This document shows positions 1 to 6,137 of a DNA stretch of 22,469 bases, piece after piece. The stretch spans positions 1-22,469 of the forward strand of contig JAGHAM010000006.1 in assembly GCA_021161465.1 (NCBI GenBank), in the 5' to 3' direction. The notes under the pieces are model-generated. The model was not told the DNA's origin. It did not search any database and saw only the letters and a program-made list of their open reading frames with translations. The position numbers and the translations under genes were made by a program. The stretch is from Candidatus Iainarchaeum sp. Its GTDB lineage: Archaea; B1Sed10-29; WALL01; JAGHAM01. Numbering within the stretch: position 1 is the stretch's first letter; every line of letters starts with the position of its first letter.

Positions 1-323
1 CAACTGGCAGACTCGCCAGAGTTTAGTGTGTCTGGTGGGCAGGTACCATTTCCAGCCGTATTGTTGGCTGCAAGCCCGCCACTCCAGTCAGTTTCGAGGG
101 AGTTAGCAGCTATCTTTTTCCCTGGCGGGCTCTCATTTGTCACTATGATTGTTGTATTCCCACTCGTAGCGCATGATGGCACTTCAACGGAAATCGTGGC
201 AAAGTTCTCCTGTGTATCCTGCTGGCTGGTCCTGCCAGAAATCCACCAGTAGACGCCCATAGCAGAGATTACAGCAAGTGAGATAAGCAATACAGTAGAC
301 ACTACTGGTGCAATCCCTTTCAT
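1..323 (-). CDS. type IV pilin-like protein (partial, 3' end outside window)
   Basis: This reading frame starts at ATG 323 and stays open to the window edge (107 codons visible). The N-terminus reads MKGIAPVVSTVLLISLAVIS: a basic stub, a Gly before the hydrophobic segment, and one long hydrophobic helix. This is the class III signal peptide of archaeal type IV pilins, normally cut by a prepilin peptidase (PibD/EppA) just after the Gly. The visible ectodomain is polar, with Cys residues and N-glycosylation sequons (NTT, NES, NNT, NGT). It lies 12 bp downstream of a second pilin gene in the same orientation, so the two are probably co-transcribed. Family assignment rests on the N-terminal signature only; whether it is a structural or minor pilin is unknown. 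Confidence 0.75.
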   Translation of the reverse strand, partial: MKGIAPVVSTVLLISLAVISAMGVYWWISGRTSQQDTQENFATISVEVPSCATSGNTTIIVTNESPPGKKIAANSLETDWSGGLAANNTAGNGTCPPDTLNSGESAS

Positions 324-335
324 TCTTCACAACCT

Positions 336-722
336 TCAGCAGTTGAAAGATGCCGTTGTTACACCATTACCCCAAACCGTTCCGCTTGTGCCTGTGGTTA
401 AGCTGGTGTTAAGTGTGGTTGCAGTGACACTTATGGTGCCTTGTTCTGATATCGCAGAGTGTGTCAAGCTTGTGGTTGTAGTCCCAACGGTCACGTTTAG
501 CGTGTTGATGGGTATGGTCCTAGTTCCAGTATTCTGGATGTATATTGTCCCGTTTGTTGTTGAGCTTGCACCCATGCATACTGCACTTATCCCAATAGGC
601 ATATTGGGTGTGTTACCAACATTTGTAAGCCTGGGTATGGAGAAGTATAATCCAACCGCAGCTATAACTGCTATTGCTATCAGTAAGACAACAGCAACTA
701 TTGGAGATATTCCTTTTTTCAT
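336..722 (-). CDS. type IV pilin-like protein
   Basis: A 128-residue protein with the archaeal pilin N-terminus MKKGISPIVAVVLLIAIAVI: KKG, then the probable prepilin-peptidase cut, then a roughly 22-residue hydrophobic helix that would build the filament core. The rest is rich in Thr, Ser, Asn and Gly, typical of beta-rich, glycosylated pilin heads. Two Cys (about residue 49 and the last residue) could form a disulfide. The start is supported by an AAGGTGGT ribosome-binding site just upstream of ATG 722, and a TATA-like CTTTTTAAC lies near 757-767. It is followed 12 bp later by the truncated pilin gene at the window edge. Whether the product makes an adhesive pilus or another surface filament cannot be told from sequence. 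Confidence 0.8.
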   Translation of the reverse strand: MKKGISPIVAVVLLIAIAVIAAVGLYFSIPRLTNVGNTPNMPIGISAVCMGASSTTNGTIYIQNTGTRTIPINTLNVTVGTTTTSLTHSAISEQGTISVTATTLNTSLTTGTSGTVWGNGVTTASFNC

Positions 723-776
723 ATTACCACCTTGGTTTTTAGTAATGAATATGTAGTTAAAAAGGCTTTCGGTGAT

Positions 777-1505
777 TTAAAGTAAGTTTGTCTCAGGCTT
801 TTTCATCTTTGCGATTCTCCTCAAGGATTCCTCAAGCTCATCAACCTTGCCTGATATGTCAGTTAGTTGTTCCTTGGCTTCGGGATGCCCTATTTCCCCC
901 TGTGTTGCCGCTCTGTGCAGGCTATCTACCTTGCTTGATAACTCAGTGGCTTGTTGCTTTATTGGTTCGGTGTGCCTGGGCAGGATGCCTTTTGATTCCA
1001 AAGTGTTTAGCTCTGTTAGTATATTAGAAACACCAATCCGTATATCATCAATCTCCCTTAGGTAGGATGGCTTTTCTACAGCCTCCATCAAAGCGTTTAT
1101 CTTTTCGTTTAGGTCGTTGTATCTCCTTGTTTGCTCTTCCTCAAACTTTTTAAGCTCATCGCCTGATGAGGCTCCCTGTGAAGATTTCTCAACTAGCTCC
1201 TTAATGCTTGTAAGGACCTCAAGTGAATGTGCCTGAGACTCAGCTATGGTCAAAACTACCTTTTCAAGCTCATCCTCATTGTCTTCTTCAGTTGTTGAAA
1301 GCAGAACATCTATCAGGTAATCAAATTTTTCCATGACTTTCTTACTTTCATCAAGGTATTTCTGGAGTAAGGAGTCCATGGTTTGCGGAGCAACAGTCTT
1401 TTTTGCTGGCTTCTGCTTGGACAGATATGCTTCCAGCTTGGCTAGCTCTGACTTTAATTTCTCCTGGTCCTTTTTCAACCCCGTTATCGTTGCTTTCCTA
1501 GGCAT
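777..1505 (-). CDS. coiled-coil protein of unknown function
   Basis: A 242-residue, highly charged, soluble protein with no membrane segment. A basic N-terminus (MPRKATITGLKKDQEKLKSE) is followed by long heptad-like stretches: residues about 8-30, 45-65, 75-105, 118-145 and 175-235 carry regularly spaced Leu/Ile among Glu/Lys. This suggests several antiparallel or parallel helices. ATG 1505 is preceded by GGTGAAGG, and a TATA-like ATTTAAATAC lies about 30 nt upstream. It is upstream of, and in the same direction as, two pilin genes. A cytoplasmic or membrane-associated helper of the filament machinery is possible, but nothing in the protein itself shows that. I recognise no family. Confidence 0.7.
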   Translation of the reverse strand: MPRKATITGLKKDQEKLKSELAKLEAYLSKQKPAKKTVAPQTMDSLLQKYLDESKKVMEKFDYLIDVLLSTTEEDNEDELEKVVLTIAESQAHSLEVLTSIKELVEKSSQGASSGDELKKFEEEQTRRYNDLNEKINALMEAVEKPSYLREIDDIRIGVSNILTELNTLESKGILPRHTEPIKQQATELSSKVDSLHRAATQGEIGHPEAKEQLTDISGKVDELEESLRRIAKMKKPETNLL

Positions 1506-1550
1506 ATACCTTCACCAATAATTTATACTAAGGGTATTTAAATCTGATTG

Positions 1551-2705
1551 TTATCTGCCGAGCTGAGAGTGTGCTCTGCCGAGGTGTTTTGCTGCAAGTG
1601 CTGCTACCAGTGATAATTCCCCTGCCAGGATTGCGGATGCCATAACTTCAGCAAGCTTATCAGCATTAGCGCCTGCTGGCTTGCCCCCACCCCTTAATCC
1701 CATTATGTCAAGGGCTTCTGACTGGGTTTCACGCTGGGTTCCTCCACCAACAGTGGCTACCTTAAGGCATGGCACGGTAACGCTTGCATGAATGTCATTG
1801 CCCTTCTTTTCTATCAGTGTGAATCCCATGGAGCCGCTAACCACCTGTGCAGGGTCCTGCCCAGTGGCTATGTACATGGCTGCAACAATATTAGCAAAGT
1901 GTGCATTGAAGCCATAGCTCCCAGCCTGTGCAGAGCCAACTAAATTCTTCCTGTAATTCACTTCAATCATCGCATCTGGAGTTGTCTTTAGGACTTCCCT
2001 CACGACCTTTTCTGGTATCACACATTCAGCGATGACGCGCCTTCCCCTTCCCTCAATCATGTTCAGGGCTGACGGTTTCTTGTCGATGCACATATTTCCA
2101 CTGGTTGCAAGCCATTTTGCTCCAGTATTCTCCTCTATGTATTTACATACCTTCTCAACACCTATGGTTATCATGTTCATGCCCATGGCGTCACCTGTGA
2201 AGCACTCGAATCGCGTGTACAAGTTCCTGCCAACAACCCAGGAACGGACCTTCAGTAGCTTGAGGAATGGGTCTTCTTCCATGAGCTTCTTTATCTCATC
2301 AAAGCTCTTGTCAATCCACATGGCAGCTTCCACGGCCTTAGACGCGCTTTCGCATGAGAACACTGGAGCCCTGGTCATCCTATTATCGACCACAGTTGCT
2401 TTGGCTCCTCCAGAAAGATTGATGGTTTTGCATCCCCGGTTGACTGAGGCCACCAGCGCGCCCTCTGTTGTAGCCAGTGGGATGATGTACTCTTTGCCGT
2501 TAACCTTTAGTGGTCCTGCAACACCCAGAGGCACCTGGGTGACACCAATCATATTCTCAATATTTTTCTTTACTGTTTCTTCCTCATCAATAGAATAGTG
2601 ACTTATGTGTGTCAGCTTCGCGCCGCTCATCTTTTCAACGGCTTTTATCCGCTCTTTCACAGCTTTGTCAACAGGCATAGTCTTGTCAAACTCATGGAAG
2701 TCCAC
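1551..2705 (-). CDS. hmgA: 3-hydroxy-3-methylglutaryl-CoA reductase, class I
   Basis: The enzyme reduces HMG-CoA to mevalonate with NADPH, the committed step of the mevalonate route to archaeal isoprenoid lipids. The 384-residue protein holds the expected motifs: ENMIG with PLGVAGPL (residues 50-67), TTEGALVASVNRG (79-91, catalytic Glu81), DAMGMN (172-177, NADPH site), DKKPS (208-212, catalytic Lys209), GQDPAQ (282-287, catalytic Asp284), ATVGGGTQRE (317-326) and a C-terminal HLGRAH whose second His (379) matches the catalytic His of class I enzymes. Eukaryotic membrane domains are absent, as expected. Translation probably starts at GTG 2705, which has a strong GAGGTGA at 2712-2718 upstream. 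A TATA-like element lies at 2739-2748. It looks intact and is monocistronic or first in its unit. Confidence 0.96.
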   Translation of the reverse strand: MDFHEFDKTMPVDKAVKERIKAVEKMSGAKLTHISHYSIDEEETVKKNIENMIGVTQVPLGVAGPLKVNGKEYIIPLATTEGALVASVNRGCKTINLSGGAKATVVDNRMTRAPVFSCESASKAVEAAMWIDKSFDEIKKLMEEDPFLKLLKVRSWVVGRNLYTRFECFTGDAMGMNMITIGVEKVCKYIEENTGAKWLATSGNMCIDKKPSALNMIEGRGRRVIAECVIPEKVVREVLKTTPDAMIEVNYRKNLVGSAQAGSYGFNAHFANIVAAMYIATGQDPAQVVSGSMGFTLIEKKGNDIHASVTVPCLKVATVGGGTQRETQSEALDIMGLRGGGKPAGANADKLAEVMASAILAGELSLVAALAAKHLGRAHSQLGR

Positions 2706-2738
2706 TTTAATTCACCTCTTACCGTTTTACTACACTGG

Positions 2739-2748
2739 AATATTAAAT
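2739..2748 (-). promoter_or_regulatory. TATA-like box of HMG-CoA reductase gene
   Basis: On the minus strand the sequence reads ATTTAATATT, centred 38 nt upstream of GTG 2705. A start of transcription about 26 nt downstream would give a leader of roughly 12 nt that still includes the GAGGTGA ribosome-binding site. Confidence 0.45.
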
Positions 2749-2768
2749 GCTTTTGCTATACAGAAAGC

Positions 2769-2776
2769 TTTAATAT
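2769..2776 (+). promoter_or_regulatory. TATA-like box of the Lon-type protease/BFN operon
   Basis: TTTAATAT is centred about 27 nt upstream of ATG 2800, and no Shine-Dalgarno sequence lies between them. The spacing implies a leaderless transcript starting at or next to the start codon. Confidence 0.45.
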
Positions 2777-2799
2777 GAAAAAGGTTTTTATTAACAAGC

Positions 2800-3498
2800 A
2801 TGAAAAGAGCAATATTGCTGACTTTACTGTTTCTATTTACGGTTGGATTAGTCGTTGGCTTCGGCGCTGGGTTCTTCTACCCACATACACAGGAGATTAC
2901 AGAGCCAACAGCAGTACACATGTTCCTCCCTGCTGTTAGGGCAAATGGCTCGGGCATACTGGCCAAGCTGACGGTGCTCGTTAAACCAGGGACAGGGCAG
3001 ATTCTCGTTAACATAAATGATGTTTTAGCAGGTTTTGAAACCCAAAACTCTGCAAGGACTGCTGCAAAAGTTGCTTCTAACTTTACAGGGAAAAGCTTGG
3101 ATAATGTTGATGTCATCTACTCAATAGACGCAAATGCCTCTAGCATAGATGGACCATCGGCAGGGGCTGCAATGACCATGGCAACCATCGCAGCTTTGAA
3201 GGCTGTCCAGCTGAACAAGTCTATCATAATGACTGGTGCGATAAGAGATGATGGCAGTATTGGCCCGGCTTCCGGCTTGGAAGGGAAGATTAAGGCTGCA
3301 GAGGGCGCGGGGCTGAAACTTTTCCTATTGCCAGCTGGCGAGTCGGTAAACAACACATTTGAAAAGCAAACACACTGCGATGATACTGGCCCAATGCACT
3401 ACTGCACGATAGACTACAAGAGTGACACCAGAGCGTTCAACATAACTGTCAAAGAAGTATCGAACGTTGGTGAGGCATGGAGGTATTTCGGTGAGTAA
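2800..3498 (+). CDS. membrane-anchored Lon-type (S16) serine protease domain protein
   Basis: A 232-residue protein: an N-terminal basic stub and one membrane segment (residues about 4-26), then a stand-alone Lon proteolytic domain. The Ser-Lys dyad is visible: DGPSAGAAMTMA holds Ser120, and the strand-turn MTGAIRDDGSIGPASGLEGK ends at Lys163, matching Lon's catalytic Lys. There is no AAA+ ATPase module and no PDZ domain. Met-Lys-Arg before the helix and no charge cluster after it predict an outward-facing catalytic domain. Cys193 and Cys202 could form a disulfide, and several Asn-X-Ser/Thr sites are present, consistent with that topology. The stop overlaps the start of the next gene by 8 bp, so the two are translationally coupled. 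The substrate is unknown. Confidence 0.85.
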   Translation: MKRAILLTLLFLFTVGLVVGFGAGFFYPHTQEITEPTAVHMFLPAVRANGSGILAKLTVLVKPGTGQILVNINDVLAGFETQNSARTAAKVASNFTGKSLDNVDVIYSIDANASSIDGPSAGAAMTMATIAALKAVQLNKSIIMTGAIRDDGSIGPASGLEGKIKAAEGAGLKLFLLPAGESVNNTFEKQTHCDDTGPMHYCTIDYKSDTRAFNITVKEVSNVGEAWRYFGE

Positions 3499-4009
3499 GT
3501 TTGTCAGAGCTATTCTAATTGTTGGTGCCCTCTTATGTGTGCTTGCTGTGGCTGGTCTTTACATGAAGCAGGTCAATCCAAAATCATCTCAAAATAACAG
3601 TGTCCAGGTCCATGTTGGGTGGAACACTACCGGGTTCTCAAGGGCAAGTGCTAGTGTGGAGAATGGCAAAATCATTCTCTCTTCAGGCTGTTACCATCTG
3701 GCTTTATTCGCTGATGCCAGGCAGCTGGACTCCATATCAAAGGGCATACGTGGTGAGATAGGGGATAGGCCGTTCGCCCACCAGCTAATGTCAGACTCTT
3801 TCGAGTTTTTTGGTGTCAAAGTAGTTATGGTGAAGATAACCAAGATTGAGAACAACATTTATTACGCCCGTATAATCTTGAGGCGGAATAATGATGTTCT
3901 GGATATAGACTCAAAGCCAAGCGATGCAATAGCGCTTGCAGTTAGAGCAGGTGCCCCAATTTATGTTAGCAACTCTTTGCTTAGGACACATGGAGAAAAA
4001 GTTTGCTGA
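3491..4009 (+). CDS. membrane-anchored BFN/DUF151 (bifunctional nuclease) domain protein
   Basis: A 172-residue protein with one N-terminal membrane segment (residues about 4-24) and a C-terminal BFN/DUF151 domain (about 65-165). The family signature KPSDAIALAVRAGAPIYVS is near the C-terminus. BFN proteins have been associated with nuclease activity and stress responses in plants and bacteria, and are usually soluble; a membrane anchor is less usual. The start is set at GTG 3491 because GGAGGT (3479-3484) lies 6 nt upstream; a longer frame from TTG 3467 lacks a ribosome site. The GTG lies inside the last codons of the Lon-type protease gene, so the two products are probably made together. Topology by the positive-inside rule is N-in, C-out. 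Nuclease activity is untested. Confidence 0.8.
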   Translation: MSKFVRAILIVGALLCVLAVAGLYMKQVNPKSSQNNSVQVHVGWNTTGFSRASASVENGKIILSSGCYHLALFADARQLDSISKGIRGEIGDRPFAHQLMSDSFEFFGVKVVMVKITKIENNIYYARIILRRNNDVLDIDSKPSDAIALAVRAGAPIYVSNSLLRTHGEKVC

Positions 4010-4012
4010 AAT

Positions 4013-4135
4013 GGCTGACAGCGAACCACCATTCCCGAACGCTCTCGCAGTTCAGTACCAGATGGAACGCAGAGGGGCTTGACTTCCGGGTTCGGGATGT
4101 TACCGGGTATGTCCCCCTCGCTATGGCCGTCAGCC
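4013..4135 (-). rRNA. rrf: 5S ribosomal RNA
   Basis: On the minus strand the segment begins GGCTGACGGCCATAGCGAGG and ends GGTTCGCTGTCAGCC. The ends pair (GGCTGAC with GTCAGCC) to form helix I, and the internal CCCGAAC and GAACTGCGAGAGCG segments match loops and helices of archaeal 5S. The length of about 123 nt is normal. No 16S or 23S gene is adjacent, so this copy is unlinked from an rRNA operon in this window. Its ends are taken from the helix I pairing and could be off by one or two bases. Confidence 0.95.
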
Positions 4136-4157
4136 GTGGAATATTCTGAATTAGTCC

Positions 4158-4167
4158 ATATATAAAT
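4158..4167 (-). promoter_or_regulatory. TATA box of the 5S rRNA gene
   Basis: Minus-strand ATTTATATAT is centred about 27 nt upstream of the 5S 5' end (4135), the expected archaeal TATA distance. It lies between the stop codon of the TBP-like gene and 5S, so 5S has its own promoter. Confidence 0.65.
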
Positions 4168-4176
4168 CTAACGCCG

Positions 4177-4443
4177 TTATTTCATAAACTTCTTTATCTG
4201 GCTAACTGCCTTCTCAACGGCTCTATAAACATCTTTCTCACTCTTTGCCCCTGTGCATATCATCTTCCCGTTTTTGAACAGCAAGAGGGATGTCTTTGGC
4301 TCTTCCAGCTTAAGTATGGCTCCTGGAAACTGCTCGGGTTCATATTCAACATTGTCTCTTGCCTTTGCTATTGCATATAAATCTAATTCAACATTGAGAT
4401 TTGCTGATGCGAGTATATTTTCAATCCTAAAATTCACTTCCAT
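4177..4443 (-). CDS. single-repeat TATA-binding protein homologue (half TBP)
   Basis: An 88-residue protein that matches one of the two direct repeats of archaeal TBP from end to end: RIENILASANLNVELDL, VEYEPEQFPGAILKLEEPKT, LLLFKNGKMICTGAKSEKD, then a closing helix. The Phe of EQFPG and of LLFKNGK, which in TBP insert into the DNA minor groove, are both kept. Archaeal TBPs are normally about 180 residues with two repeats, but here TAA follows directly after the first. Only about 40 bp separate it from 5S, too little for a lost second half. ATG 4443 is preferred because AAAGGTG lies 7 nt upstream; TTG at 4449 would put it only 1-2 nt away. A homodimer, or pairing with another half, could rebuild a saddle. 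It could replace TBP or be an accessory paralogue. Confidence 0.85.
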   Translation of the reverse strand: MEVNFRIENILASANLNVELDLYAIAKARDNVEYEPEQFPGAILKLEEPKTSLLLFKNGKMICTGAKSEKDVYRAVEKAVSQIKKFMK

Positions 4444-4481
4444 ATCCAAACACCTTTAAAAACTATTAAGAGGAACATGCT

Positions 4482-4811
4482 TTATAAACCTAATGTGAAC
4501 ACCCACTTGACAAAGACACCAACCAGGTTCACACACAGTTTAACTGAGCTTACTGCAAGGTCTGGCCTACCCATGATGAGCCCAACGAAGAATAGCAGTA
4601 TGAAACCATTTATCCAGTCTTCCTTCCTGGACCAGCCAATGCCAGTAGTGAATCCGGTTATCCTTGTCAACACACCAAATATAAGATAAAACGCGCCAAG
4701 TAAGGCGACGTATGGCAATACAACGGGAATTAAGCCTGGGAAGTAGTAATATCCCACTGCTGCGGCAACGAAGCCAAGCATCAGTATGTAATATATCTCA
4801 TCCGAATTCAT
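4482..4811 (-). CDS. small multi-pass membrane protein, unknown function
   Basis: A 109-residue hydrophobic protein with about three membrane segments (residues about 7-22, 26-46 and 66-105, the last possibly two helices). ATG 4811 is chosen over the longer frame starting at 4862, because GGGAG lies 5-6 nt upstream of 4811 and the longer N-terminus would run through an AT-rich promoter-like region. A short conserved-looking loop GWSRKEDW (residues 58-65) sits between helices. I recognise no family. It faces away from the eL21 gene, with the two promoters back to back between 4811 and 4915. Confidence 0.6.
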   Translation of the reverse strand: MNSDEIYYILMLGFVAAAVGYYYFPGLIPVVLPYVALLGAFYLIFGVLTRITGFTTGIGWSRKEDWINGFILLFFVGLIMGRPDLAVSSVKLCVNLVGVFVKWVFTLGL

Positions 4812-4842
4812 TTTAGCTCCCTGCAAATATTTTTGATAAAAC

Positions 4843-4855
4843 TTATTTAAATATT
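4843..4855 (-). promoter_or_regulatory. TATA-like box for the small membrane protein gene
   Basis: Minus-strand AATATTTAAATAA is centred 38 nt upstream of ATG 4811. The predicted leader would be about 11 nt and would contain the GGGAG ribosome site, which supports the shorter start. Confidence 0.4.
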
Positions 4856-4874
4856 TTTGCATTTACCCCTATCG

Positions 4875-4886
4875 TATTTAAATATA
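4875..4886 (+). promoter_or_regulatory. TATA box of the eL21-rpo4-DUF655 operon
   Basis: TATTTAAATATA is centred 35 nt upstream of ATG 4915, implying a leader of only a few nucleotides. No Shine-Dalgarno motif is visible before the eL21 start. Confidence 0.55.
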
Positions 4887-4914
4887 GATATGTGCATAAG
4901 ATACACGAAGTCTT

Positions 4915-5190
4915 ATGCAAAAGAGTAAGGGTAAACTTAGAGGTCATGGTAGGAAACTTAGAAGGCCAGTTAGGAAAACTGGGATAACTAAGCATTTGCA
5001 GGAGTTTAAAGTAGGTGAAAAAGTCTGCATAGACATCGATTCTTCTCGCCGTCCTGTTGCACCCCTCCCAAAGTTCCAGGGCAGAATGGGGGAAATTGAG
5101 GGGAAGCAGGGCACTGCTTACAAGGTTAAGATAAAAGATGGTGGGCTTACAAAAACCTTGCTTGTCGATTCAGTGCATTTAAAGAGGTGA
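4915..5190 (+). CDS. rpl21e: ribosomal protein eL21
   Basis: A component of the large ribosomal subunit found in archaea and eukaryotes. The 91-residue protein is highly basic at the N-terminus (MQKSKGKLRGHGRKLRRPVR), followed by the SH3-like core with FKVGEKVCIDID, FQGRMGEIEGKQGTAYKVKI and the C-terminal SVHLKR. Length and motif order match archaeal eL21. It is the first gene of a tight operon: its stop is 6 bp from the rpo4 start, and the ribosome site for rpo4 (GAGGTGA) overlaps its last codons. eL21 followed by RpoF and DUF655 is a conserved archaeal gene order, which supports all three assignments. Confidence 0.95.
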   Translation: MQKSKGKLRGHGRKLRRPVRKTGITKHLQEFKVGEKVCIDIDSSRRPVAPLPKFQGRMGEIEGKQGTAYKVKIKDGGLTKTLLVDSVHLKR

Positions 5191-5196
5191 ACCAAA

Positions 5197-5535
5197 GTGA
5201 TAGGAAGGGAATTAATAAAGCGTTCAGATGTGAGTTTAGGTCAGGTAAAATCAATCCTTGAGAAAAGAAAGAAAGAGGGGGAACTTTCATACGAGCAGAA
5301 AGTAACCTATGAGTATGCAAGGTCTCAAGGCAAGATAGGCCCAAGAAAAGCCCAGGAGCTTATAGCTAAGCTTATGGAAATTCCTTCAATCGATGAGCGT
5401 CTGGCAGTTATGATTGTTGATAATCCACCAAAGGACAAAGAAGACATTACTTTATTTTTTGAAAGGAAAAGGAATCGACCGACGGATGCCGAAGTAAAAA
5501 AGATACTCGATCTGATTGCAGAGTACACAGCTTAG
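5197..5535 (+). CDS. rpoF: DNA-directed RNA polymerase subunit Rpo4 (RpoF)
   Basis: A subunit of the polymerase stalk, where it pairs with Rpo7/RpoE; homologue of eukaryotic Rpb4. The 112-residue protein shows the usual organisation: an N-terminal part (about 1-40) that contacts Rpo7, then the HRDC-like helical domain with SYEQKVTYEYARSQGKI (about 31-47) and PSIDERLAVMIVDNPPKDKE (about 64-83), and a C-terminal TDAEVKKILDLIAEY. The start is GTG 5197, with GAGGTGA about 5 nt upstream, inside the end of the eL21 gene. The downstream DUF655 gene follows after 13 bp. Confidence 0.93.
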   Translation: MIGRELIKRSDVSLGQVKSILEKRKKEGELSYEQKVTYEYARSQGKIGPRKAQELIAKLMEIPSIDERLAVMIVDNPPKDKEDITLFFERKRNRPTDAEVKKILDLIAEYTA

Positions 5536-5548
5536 GGGGTTTCTTCCA

Positions 5549-6103
5549 ATGAAAGAGGAAAATGCTATAGTATTGGATTACTTGTCGAGAGGATACTCCT
5601 TCTCATACACAGGTGAACCTATAGCGCAGGCCATTGGAACGAACTATTTTACTCTGCTTGAGCTGGTCCCAAGGGAGGCCGTGTCCCTCAGTCTTGGCCA
5701 GGAAGTTTACATTGGACCGGATGAGAGAAAAGAGGTGAAGTTCATAAGGGGGAGATTACCCTATGATAGACTCACCAACACAGCAAAAATGGAACTCCCA
5801 CGCTCTGTTGAGGAGATAGTGATTAAAAACGAGGAGAGGTTCGTTGATTTCTTTAACAAGGCTGGCCCGATTTCAATTAGAAAGCACTCCCTTGAGCTAA
5901 TCCCAAGCATCGGCAAAGAGCATGCAAGGCACATCTTAGAAGAAAGGAATAAAAAGCCATTTGAAAGTTTCAAGGACATATCTGAGAGAGTAAAGCTTAT
6001 GCCTGACCCTGCAAGGGTAATCAAAGAAAGGGTGCTCGAAGAGCTGCAGGGGGACTCAAAGTACTTCTTGTTTACGATACCCCCAAAGCGGAAGGTTATG
6101 TAG
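5549..6103 (+). CDS. DUF655 family protein, OB-fold plus helix-hairpin-helix
   Basis: A 184-residue protein of the archaeal DUF655 family, whose genes usually follow rpoF. The N-terminal part (residues 1-95) contains the beta-rich segment LGQEVYIGPDERKEVKFIRG, expected for an OB-like fold. The C-terminal part (about 105-170) holds a helix-hairpin-helix signature, LELIPSIGKEHARHILEERN, with FESFKDISERV behind it, suggesting nucleic-acid binding. ATG 5549 is chosen because GGGGGT (5535-5540) lies 8 nt upstream; a longer frame from 5516 would overlap rpoF. A role in RNA handling or in translation-transcription coupling is often assumed from its neighbours, but no function is established that I know of. 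Confidence 0.88.
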   Translation: MKEENAIVLDYLSRGYSFSYTGEPIAQAIGTNYFTLLELVPREAVSLSLGQEVYIGPDERKEVKFIRGRLPYDRLTNTAKMELPRSVEEIVIKNEERFVDFFNKAGPISIRKHSLELIPSIGKEHARHILEERNKKPFESFKDISERVKLMPDPARVIKERVLEELQGDSKYFLFTIPPKRKVM

Positions 6104-6125
6104 CACTCTAGTGCTGCAACGTTGC
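6102..6125. repeat. two adjacent short palindromes
   Basis: AGCACT-CT-AGTGCT (6102-6115) and GCAACGTTGC (6116-6125) fill most of the 34-bp gap between the DUF655 gene and the archaeosine fusion gene. They could be a processing or binding site; chance is also possible for elements this short. Confidence 0.35.
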
Positions 6126-6137
6126 TGAGGAAGGTTT

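Noticed and set aside
343-756. Open frame of 137 codons on the plus strand
   Set aside because: It is antisense to the pilin gene 336-722, whose class III signal peptide, ribosome site and composition are convincing; the plus frame has no ribosome site or family.
2032-2598. Long plus-strand frame of 188 codons
   Set aside because: It lies wholly antisense to the intact HMG-CoA reductase gene and shows no protein-like domain.
3467-3490. TTG start for the BFN protein
   Set aside because: GTG 3491 has GGAGGT six bases upstream; TTG 3467 has none and would give a larger overlap with the protease gene.
4136-4176. Possible frameshifted second half of TBP
   Set aside because: Only about 40 bp lie between the half-TBP stop and 5S, and they hold the 5S promoter; no second-repeat motif is seen in any frame.
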